A stretch of DNA of 6,724 bases, taken from an uncultured euryarchaeote (GTDB taxonomy: Archaea; Thermoplasmatota; Poseidoniia; Poseidoniales; Poseidoniaceae). Under the pieces are notes generated by a model, which saw only the letters and a list, made by a program, of their open reading frames with translations, was not told the DNA's origin and ran no database searches. The DNA lies in the NCBI GenBank assembly GCA_937881505.1, contig CALGEM010000073.1, positions 1 through 6,724 on the forward strand. Direction: 5' to 3'. Below are positions 1 through 6,724 of this stretch, in pieces; positions within the stretch are counted from its first letter, which is position 1; every line of letters starts with the position of its first letter. Made by a program: the position numbers and the translations under genes.

Positions 1-179
1 AGGACCTGCTGCTGAAGAACGGCGCGGTCTTCGGCTTCATCGCGCTCCTCCCGCTCCTCGACCTCTCGTGGGCGTCGACCTCCCTCGGCCTCGGCTTCGG
101 CGTGGCGATGTACCTGCTGTACAATCGCGACGCCGACAAGGAGAGGAGGCCGTCGTCCAACGAGGAGATGATGGTTTGA
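1..179 (+). CDS. C-terminal fragment of an unidentified small membrane protein
   Basis: The frame enters from the left edge (first complete codon at 3) and stops at TGA 177-179, giving 58 residues. Two hydrophobic stretches are visible: about residues 8-24 (AVFGFIALLPLLDLSWA) and about 27-41 (SLGLGFGVAMYLLY). They are followed by a charged tail (NRDADKERR), as expected for a membrane hairpin or the last two membrane segments with a cytoplasmic C-terminus. By my count 56 of 58 third codon positions are G or C, which strongly suggests a real coding frame and makes the minus-strand frame here a shadow. I do not recognise the family. The last 8-10 residues (about PSSNEEMMV) may not be native, because the DNA from about 149 onward also encodes protein-like FN3 sequence on the other strand. 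The native stop may therefore have been lost at a join. The upstream part of the gene is outside the window. Confidence 0.6.
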   Translation, partial: DLLLKNGAVFGFIALLPLLDLSWASTSLGLGFGVAMYLLYNRDADKERRPSSNEEMMV

Positions 180-403
180 TTTTCATCGCACGGGTTGACC
201 ACGGCGGCTTGCGAGAAGCCATCCACGCTGCTCATGCCCTCTTGTGCATGGTCGCCCTGCTTGACAAACACCGTGTAGAAGGCGCAGTCCTCGGCCGTGC
301 TGGTGTTCCAGTGCACAGCGATACGTCCACCTTCATCGTTGGCCACATCCTTGGCTTCGGTCCCTGTAATGGGGTCCGGAGCGTCGTTATCGTTCAGTTC
401 GCC
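149..403 (-). other. Fibronectin type III domain 3, truncated at the left junction
   Basis: Residues about 2108-2192. It carries ANDEGGRIAVHW (2128-2139), then the strand CAFYTVFVKQ (2147-2156), then NQTIISSLDDG (2182-2192). The equivalent of FN3 domain 1's final 'DYYAVVVAEY' strand should follow but is missing: the frame instead runs into Arg/Ser-rich sequence antisense to the plus-strand gene. Cys 2147 and Cys 2179 form the last local cysteine pair. The domain is therefore broken at about position 149. Confidence 0.65.
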
Positions 404-3400
404 GGTGGGCACCACCGGACCGACGACGGTCACATCGGAGAGGTTCTCTTGGCCTGCTTCATCAACGCAGGTGAAGCCAATCCAGACGGGGACACCGGGT
501 GTCTGCGAAATGACGGATTGGTTGCCTTCGTTGGGTGCATAGGAGGTGAAGGGCGTTCGGCCCAGTGCATCCAGCATCGGGGTGGTTGAAACATACACGT
601 TGGTGCTGGCGAGGTCAAGCGCCGTACATCGGGCCCATTCGAGTTCAATATCGCCGTCGTCACCGTTGCTACCCATGGCATTGGCGCTGGCCCAGAGCGG
701 TGCGACAGGGATTTCGTCACTCGGTGAAGCAGGTCCTAAGGGTTGGGAGACCTTGCCCCAACGACCGTCGGTATACTCAGCAACAACGACGGCGTAGTAA
801 TCCGTTCCGTCCTTGAGCGGAACACCGTTGGCCGTTTCGATATCAGCTGCGAGGCGGCTGTGAAGGGAAACGGCCTTGTCGGGCGTTTGGCCGAGCAGTT
901 CCAGTTCTGTGGGTGCCGTGGGCCACGGGCCTTCGTTGAGGAACACGAGGTAACGAGCGAAGTCCTCGTCGTGAACCAACGACCATGAGGCGGTCAGCAC
1001 ACCGCCACCGTCGTCGGGTCGGTCTTCCAAGCCCTCCATGCTCACCGGCGTATCGGTTCGAACGTAATCGTAGGTCAAACGAGCTTCCAAACTGCCGTTT
1101 GAAGGCGAGAATAAGCGGAGCGTTACGTGACGGGTGTTGTTGTACAACATGCCGTTATCAACGGCGTCCTGTAGGTTGAGCGCAAGCCCGGGGTCTTGGC
1201 TGAGGTTGAGAAGCACATCGTATTCCAAAGCGACCGACTTGGCCCACACGGCGGCTCCGGTGCTTGGAGACGTCAACACGACGGGCACGTTTTGGAACAG
1301 GAGACCGTGAATGCCGGGTGTGCCCACGGTGCTGTCAAGTGCATAAGCGCTTGACGGGTCAACGAGGTCAATCTGCATGCCAGGATGGGTCATGGTGGTG
1401 ATGTTGAGGCCGCCGCCACCAACACCAACGCCGCCGAAGGTCCGTACGGTCAGGGGCAAGGCTCGGCGCATTGAAGTAGAATCCACCTGGGTGAATTGTC
1501 CGGTTCGCTCCCATGCCTGTAACGCCATGGTGCCCGAGTCGCTTTCATCGGTAATGGCCCAAATGTGGTTGGCACCCAAGATGGCGGTCGTTGCGCCCAT
1601 GGCCCTGAGACTGGTCGTGAAGGCGTGGCTGTTGGTTCGTGCTTCCGAGAGCATCAGGTTGTTTTGGGAGCCAACCGAGAGCAACTCGTCACCATCGCTG
1701 ACCATGTGAGTGACCGGGTACTGGATCTGGAAGGCCGACGTACCGTCTTCGAAATCACCGCTTGAAGCGTTCCAGTGGGTCAACGGGCCCACGTCGGTGG
1801 CCATGTGGATGCCCCACCAGTCCGCTGCGAGCGCCGTCACGGTGTTGGAAGGCAACTGGTCAAAGCGGTGGGTGGAACTGACTTGGAGGGTGCTGGGGTC
1901 GACCAGCGAGACGCCAGGGCGGTCCACCGCACCTCGCCCGTCATGGCCGACGATGAGGGTGGAGGTGCCGATGTTGTTTGTGCTCACGGCGAGGCCCCAC
2001 GCAGATTGCCCCATCAATCCGTTCGTCTTGGTCAACATGGTGCCGCTCTGCGTGGATGGGTCCCAAACGAAGACACCCAAAGGCGTGGCCATGTAAACCT
2101 TGGATCCGATGACCACAACGTCCTCAACGACATTTGTTGGTAGTCCGTTGGAGGCGGTGATGGAATCCATCCAGTCGTTGGTTGTGTAGTTCCAGCGTCC
2201 AATGCCACCGTCTGTAGCGATGTAGAGCACGCCCGTACTGTCGGCAAAACCGTTCACGATGTTTGAAGGCAGACCGGCAATGAGTCGCCCATTCCCGAAC
2301 TGGTCGGTGTTTGGATTGAACATCTGAACGCCAGGCGGACTCCCTCCTTCACCGGCGAGGCCAATCACAAGTTGGCTGTTGTAGGTGTGCATCGTGTCGA
2401 ACTTTGTGTGGAGTGAGCCTCCGATGCTGGAGATGACCCGTGTGAGGGTGTTGAGCTTGAGCATGCCACCAGGGGATGAAGCGATGTACAAATCCGTCCC
2501 GTGAAGATGAAGGTCGCTGGCCACTGTATTGCCCGGCAAGGTCCATCCGAATTCCCATTCAACCGTTCCGTTGGGCAGGAAGGTTCCCTGGAGCAAACCG
2601 GTTCCAGTGCCGCCAAAGTTTCCTGAGGTAGCAGATGTACCGGTTGTGGCCCACAGATGTGTGGAATTGGCGACCACGGAGGTGACTTGACCGCTGACGA
2701 GTCCAGGGAGGTCCACCACCGTTTGCCGTCCTGAAGACGAAAGGGTGGCGACTTCACTGTAGCCGGAGGAGCCACCAGCACGTCCAATCAACCACTCAGA
2801 GGAACCGCTGAGCCACTGCAGGGAAGTCACGGGCGAACCTGCACCTTGGATTTGTGCCTGTAGGGCGGTAGCACCGCTGGCCACCAAGGTCGAGTATCCA
2901 CCTGCGATGAGGTTTGAACCGAAGTTTCCAACGGCATGGCCGACGATGAGTTGCGTGCCTGAGTGCGAGAGTGCATCGTACCACACTCGGTCGCTGGGCA
3001 GGTTGTGACTCGAGGTGGTGAGGCTGGAGAGGAAGGCCGAGGTGGCGTAGCTGTAGCGGCTGATGGGTTGGTTGTCGTTGTAGTAGCCGATGTAGAGGGT
3101 GTCTTGGTTATCGCAGGTGACCGAGGCGGGGGCGGTTCCGTCGAGTTGGCTGCTGTCAAGGCCTGAATTGACCGTGGCATTTTGCAAATCAAGGCGGGCG
3201 ATCCCTCCGTTGTTGTTGTACATGGCGATGTTGAGCACGCCACCGCACATCTCCATTGAAATCGGATAGCCATTGGGGATGTTGGTGTAGGAATCAGCGG
3301 GGTAGGAAGTCCATGCACCGGCGCCGTTGCGGTGAGAGATGATACCCTCCTCGAACTGACCGAAGCGGTTGAAGTCTGCTCCACCGACCACCAAGTGTGT

Positions 3401-6400
3401 ACCATCGGTCCACATCTCGTAGAAAATATCGCCAGCGTTACTGGGCAACCCGTTTCCGGCTTCCCATGTGGTGTTCCACGTGTTGGTGTTCTCGTTGTAC
3501 CGTTCAACACCATCTTCGGTAGCAAAGAGCGTCTCACCGTTGTGTTCCACAATGCCACGGATGGGGAACCCAAAGTTGGTCCATGAATTCACGAGGTTCC
3601 GGCTGCTATCGTAAAGTTCCAGTTTCAACTCGCCCCAGGAGACCCACGTGTTACCGTTGGAGGATTCGTACGCAGTGACACGGTCGATGGAACCGGTTGG
3701 TAAGATGTTGGCTTCCCAAGTGGTGGTGCTGGTGTTCCATCGTGCGATGCCGCCTGAACCGTCGCTGTTCCACCACTGGCCAGACACGACGCTGACCATC
3801 AGCGTATCGCCCGACATTTCCATGTTGACGATGTCGCCTCCGTTCTCACCGACTTGGGCGCCGATGTCAAGATTGCTGAGGGCGGTCAAATTGGCCACGT
3901 CGAGGCGACTGACCTCATCGCTTGACGTGCTAGCGTGGTAGTAGAGGATGTTGTTGTGAATCAGCATGTCGTGGGGTGCGCTGTTGGCGTTGTAAAGGCT
4001 GCTTGAACGTTCGATGTCATAGGCTTCACCGCCGGTCGTGACGTTGATGAGTTGGAACCCGTCATCGCCACCCACCCACAAAAGGTTAGGCCGAATATCC
4101 GCTACCAGCCCCGTGACATCGTCGTTGCCACCGTCGAGCACACCGTTGTCTTCGGTGAACGGCGTGAGCCACTGGTTGTTGGCGATGTCGTAGCGCAACA
4201 CGCCCAAGCCTTCCGTTCCAATGTAGGCGGTGTTGCCCATGACTTCCACCACGGCGTTGCCCGTTTGGGTTCCCTGCCCCCAGTTCTCATCGTGCTGGAA
4301 ATTGGATTTCGTGATGAGACCCACACCAGAAGTGGTGCCACCGTAGACGTAGGTGTTGTCGTAGCCCACACTGTAGGTGGCCCAGTTGGGCATGCCGTCG
4401 TAGACGTTCTGGCAGTCGTTGATACCCATGGTTGCGATGCTGTATTTGCAGACGCCGATGTTCGTACCTGCGTAGAGGCTTCCACCGCTGATGCTGGATT
4501 CGACGGCGAAGTCAAAGAATTGCTGAGGGCGCGTTTGCCAAGATGAGCCTTGACCGAAACTTGTCATTTGGTTTCCGTCCCACTTGCGAGCACCTTGTTG
4601 CGTTCCGATGTAGAGGTTGGTCCCGTCGGTATCCAAAGCGTAAATTTGGTCGGAGGGGAGCAGACCACCACGGTTGCTTGCGGTCAAGGGTGAGAGAATT
4701 TCACCGGTGCTGAGGTCCTTTCGCACCACGCCGTAGCCCTGCAAGCCGAGGTGGAGGATATCGCCGACCATGGCGACCGGCGCATTGTTGACGCCGTTGA
4801 TGCCGGTGGAGCCCCAAGGTTCGAGCCAGGTGTCGTTCGCGATGTCGTAGCGGAGCAGACCTTTGTCTTCGGTGGCCATGTAGGCGGTGTCGCCAAACAG
4901 CGCAACATCGCCCACAAAGGAAGTCGGTAGGCCGTTGGTGGTGTCATAGGAGGTGCAGGATCCGCTCGCACGATCAAAATGGACGAAGACGCCACTTTCG
5001 AGGGAGAAAACGACGCTGTCGCCGTCCACAGCAAGGCCCAAGAGGTTGGCTGTTGAAGGATAGCATCCAGATGTTCCATCGTATGTTTGGAGGCTGTTAC
5101 CGTTGCCGTCCATTTCTTCAACAACGGGAGAACCTTCCATTGCGATGAACAACGAATTTGTGCCTTGTTGTGCACTGGGTCCGACCACCATGTCAACCAC
5201 GTTGTCGTTGACGCTCCAGGGTGTGAGCCACGCCGATCCACCGATGTCATAACGCAATACTTCCATCGAGTTGTCTCCGGTGCCGACGTAGAGGATGTTG
5301 TCCATCTCGGCAAGCGCCGTCATGTCGTCGGTTGATGGTGCACTGGCAAGTCGAATGTTTCCTTCAATAAACGGGGATTGATTGGGTGAGAGATGGATCA
5401 AATTGCCGCTTCCGTCGTCCACCAAAAGGGCATCAACTGAAGGAGAAGCACCGCCGGTTGCCGACCAGTGGAGGAGCGAGGCACCGTCGTTGGCGAGGCC
5501 GAGGGTTGCGAGGTTGTAGGTCGTGGCGAAGACGCCGTTGGTCGTGTTGTAGGTGTGGAGGGAATCGCCGCTGAGGATGAAAAGGCTTGGTCCAACACGG
5601 GCCAGGCCAGCAACGACATCACTGGCGAGCCAATTTCCGGAGTTCCATGTGGACAGCCAGAAACCAGCAGCAACGTCAAATCGAGCAAGGCCGTTATCGG
5701 GAGAGCCGAGGAGAAGTTGGTTGCCCGACGTGATCATGTGGGTGATTCGGTCGGAGTGGAGGTTGTTGGCTGAACTCCACGTGGAGAGTGCCGTTCCGGT
5801 GTTCGTATCGTACCTCAGCACACCTGCGCCTTCAACGGCCGCATACACGACGCCGCCGACTTCGAGCATGGACAGAGCCTGCGTCCCACCATCGATGGTG
5901 GCGAGAGAGGCGACGGTGTTCCAAGCAGCACCGTCCCACTTCACGAGGCCCAAGCCATTGGCAGCGAACACCTCGCCCGCACCGGTCATGAGGAAGCGTT
6001 GAACATCACCGTCGGCGAGTGGGGTGACGAAACTGCTGTCGGTGGTCAAGAGGGCGCGGAAGGTACCGTCCGCAAGCAGCAGGTGAAGGACACCGGTGCT
6101 GCTGTCCATCACCATGTCAAGCACACCGCCCTCGTTTGAGTAATCGTACACGTCGATGATGTTCGGGTTGTTGCTGGCGTGGAGAATGTAGAGTTGGTCG
6201 TTGACAGCGATGTAGAGCAGACCGGTGTCAGGATTGACGACATGGTCGTGGATATCAACATCAAACGGCGTCAAGGAAACCAAGGGGTCGGCTGGAGCCA
6301 GAGCTTCAATGACCATCTTCGTGATTTCAGCGTCGGATGGCAGATCCCACCCGGCACCCGAATTGCTGTTGGGGTTGAGTCGGCCGCTGTAGGTGCCGCC

Positions 6401-6724
6401 GGTGGTGAACCCGCCTGCTTCGCCCAGTACGCCGAGGCCTCGCCAATCAAACAACGAGGTCCCCATTCCGTTAATCACGAGTTGTGGCTCTTCAATGGTC
6501 AAACCGTCTTGGCCGCTGGCACGGATTTCGAGGGTGACGTTGGACAATTCGGCACCGGGTGCAAAGGCCAATTCCCAATCAGCGCTCGCTCGTTGGCCCG
6601 TTTCTGGAACCGCTCCAACAGCGTCCAAGGTGACCCACCCGGTGTCGTTACTTCCCTGCAGTGGCCATGTTACGCCGCTTGGTTCAGCGTGTGCTGAAAC
6701 GACAGGTGTTGTGAGAAGTGGACC
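149..6724 (-). CDS. Giant secreted multi-propeller/FN3 surface protein, partial at both ends
   Basis: One minus-strand frame is open across the window with no stop. About 2,192 residues read as coherent protein, numbered here from the codon 6724-6722. The order is: residues 1-13, end of a probable signal peptide; about 14-160, beta-rich N-terminal region; about 161-1747, some 35 propeller blades of about 45 residues; about 1748-1895, beta-sandwich-like region; about 1896-2192, three FN3 domains, the third incomplete. There are no catalytic motifs, no membrane segment after the signal and no coiled coil. The protein has many Asp, Asn, Ser, Thr and Gly, about 18 Lys in total, and 10 Cys in five nearby pairs, consistent with life outside the cell. 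Families with this build usually serve as adhesins, ligand binders or cell-surface scaffolds; the ligand here is unknown. The start codon lies just beyond 6724. The frame stays open to position 2, but from about 148 leftward it becomes Arg/Ser-rich and antisense to a better coding frame, so I end the gene at the suspected join. The true C-terminus, probably with more domains or an anchor, is absent. Confidence 0.93.
404..721 (-). other. Fibronectin type III domain 2 of the giant protein
   Basis: Residues about 2002-2107. The Trp strand is GDDGDIELEWARC (2021-2033), followed by TNVYVSTTP (2041-2049) and the late strand PVWIGFTCVDEAGQ (2079-2092). The 'D-D-G' motif before the Trp matches the two flanking FN3 domains. 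Cys 2033 and Cys 2086 fall on strands that could face each other and may form a disulfide. Confidence 0.65.
722..1039 (-). other. Fibronectin type III domain 1 of the giant protein
   Basis: Residues about 1896-2001. The first sheet carries PDDGGGVLTASW (1903-1914) with the conserved FN3 Trp at 1914. It is followed by the strand FARYLVFLNE (1922-1931) and the late conserved-Tyr strand DGTDYYAVVVAEYTDG (1972-1987). That order (Trp strand, 'Y-x-V' strand, 'Y-Y-x-x-V-x-A' strand) is the standard FN3 fold signature. FN3 domains act as spacers or protein-protein contact modules in secreted proteins. Confidence 0.7.
1040..1483 (-). other. Second beta-sandwich-like domain with Gly-rich lead-in
   Basis: Residues about 1748-1895 follow the last blade. 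They open with a Gly/Val-rich loop (GGVGVGGGG at 1764-1772) and continue with alternating strands such as LLFQNVPVVLTSP (1808-1820), TRHVTLRLFSP (1864-1874) and RLTYDYVRTD (1882-1891). The propeller signature is gone and no FN3 signature has begun. The build suggests a single sandwich domain linking the propellers to the FN3 domains. The family is not recognised. Confidence 0.45.
1484..6244 (-). repeat. Array of about 35 beta-propeller blades (residues ~161-1747)
   Basis: A degenerate repeat of about 38-55 residues, averaging about 45, recurs without interruption. Its core is a strand such as 'DTAYMAT' or 'TNLYIGT', then 'xxG(L/V)xRYD' or 'RW(D/N)', then a Trp-containing strand such as 'TW' or 'WL', often followed by 'NGLP(S/T)xxV' and a loop. 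Clear examples start near residues 290, 335, 475, 612, 702, 748, 831, 1063, 1208, 1410, 1500 and 1541. The 'NGLPS' plus 'YIATxGGIxRW' wording (residues 1484-1511) is typical of the two-component regulator propeller family (Reg_prop), with Kelch or PQQ-type blades as alternatives. I count about 35 blades, which would fit five seven-bladed propellers, but the individual propeller boundaries are guesses. In other proteins such propellers sense or bind ligands outside the cell. No kinase or transmembrane relay is visible here. Confidence 0.8.
6245..6685 (-). other. N-terminal beta-rich domain of the giant protein
   Basis: Residues about 14-160 alternate short hydrophobic strands with polar turns, for example NVTLEIRASG at 62-71 and EEPQLVING at 78-86. 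A Gly-rich section follows at about 96-115 and a Trp-containing turn (GAGWDLP) at 123-129. No propeller repeat is visible here. It resembles a jelly-roll or carbohydrate-binding-like sandwich in pattern only; I cannot assign a family. It sits between the signal peptide and the first propeller blade, where a ligand-binding or capping domain is common. Confidence 0.4.
6686..6724 (-). other. C-terminal end of a probable signal peptide
   Basis: The first 13 visible residues of the giant protein are GPLLTTPVVSAHA, followed by EPSG. A mildly hydrophobic stretch ending in Ala-His-Ala before a Glu fits the small-X-small rule for signal peptidase I cleavage after residue 13. The basic N-terminal part and most of the hydrophobic core would lie upstream, outside the window. 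If correct, the start codon is only some 10-20 codons beyond the right edge, so almost the whole N-terminus is present. Confidence 0.5.

Noticed and set aside
2..148. Continuation of the giant minus-strand protein to the left edge
   Set aside because: The frame is open, but the translation becomes Arg/Ser/Pro-rich with no FN3 strand pattern, while the opposite strand has a clean membrane-protein frame with 97% G/C third positions. The openness is explained by the absence of T/A-rich triplets in that frame.
68..589. 173-codon plus-strand open frame across the left junction
   Set aside because: It is out of phase with the membrane-protein frame on its left and antisense to FN3 domains 2 and 3 on its right, so it is not supported on either side.
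149..661. Nine-base match gccgtcgtc at 149-157 and 653-661 as recombination microhomology at the junction
   Set aside because: Both copies simply encode the recurring Asp-Asp-Gly of the FN3 domains, and a nine-base GC-rich match is easily expected by chance within one repetitive gene.
2827..3573. 248-codon minus-strand open frame in another phase
   Set aside because: Its translation is Thr/Pro/Ser-rich without domain patterns and overlaps recognisable propeller blades in the main frame; it is a shadow caused by the regular codon composition of the giant gene.
4052..4546. 164-codon plus-strand open frame
   Set aside because: It is rich in Val and His with no recognisable motif and is exactly antisense to blades of the giant protein; a shadow.
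4684..5313. 209-codon minus-strand open frame in another phase
   Set aside because: It lies over clear propeller blades of the main frame, including a LRYD core, and has low-complexity Ser/Thr/Pro composition; a shadow.
1484..6244. CRISPR array or tandem DNA repeat
   Set aside because: The repetition exists at protein level only. The DNA of the blades is diverged and unevenly spaced, with no constant repeat and spacer lengths.
6179..6697. 172-codon plus-strand open frame at the right edge
   Set aside because: It is antisense to the N-terminal domain and first blade of the giant protein; its Val/Asp/Gly-rich translation shows no family pattern.

Overview
The window is almost entirely one giant gene on the minus strand. 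A single minus-strand frame (codons whose lowest plus-strand coordinate is 2 modulo 3) was translated by hand from 6724 down to the left edge and contains no stop codon. The protein-like part of that frame, about 2,190 residues, ends near position 149. It is missing a short piece of N-terminus beyond the right edge and an unknown length of C-terminus. It reads as a secreted, all-beta, modular surface protein. In order it has the end of a probable signal peptide, an N-terminal beta-rich region, a very long array of about 35 beta-propeller blades of the two-component-regulator-propeller style, a second beta-sandwich-like region, and three fibronectin type III (FN3) domains, the last cut off.

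The left 180 bases do not fit this gene. On the plus strand they encode the C-terminal 58 residues of an unrelated small membrane protein with almost exclusively G or C in third codon positions, ending in TGA at 177-179. The giant minus-strand frame runs straight through this stretch without a stop and turns into arginine/serine-rich nonsense there. Two genes cannot both be real over the same 150 bases in this way. A join near 140-155 therefore looks likely, either an assembly chimera or a genuine rearrangement that truncated the giant gene.

Organism: the style is a giant secreted protein with few lysines and few cysteines, carrying propellers plus FN3 domains with a 'D-D/E-G' motif before a Trp. 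It resembles proteins of planktonic marine Euryarchaeota (Poseidoniia, Marine Group II). This is an inference from architecture and wording of the repeats, held with moderate confidence, and no marker gene is present to confirm it.

No RNA gene, CRISPR array, mobile element, promoter or terminator could be supported. There is no intergenic stretch apart from the suspect junction. I found no convincing multi-gene system. The points worth a second look are the junction, the size and near-periodicity of the propeller array, its locally paired cysteines, and its lysine depletion.
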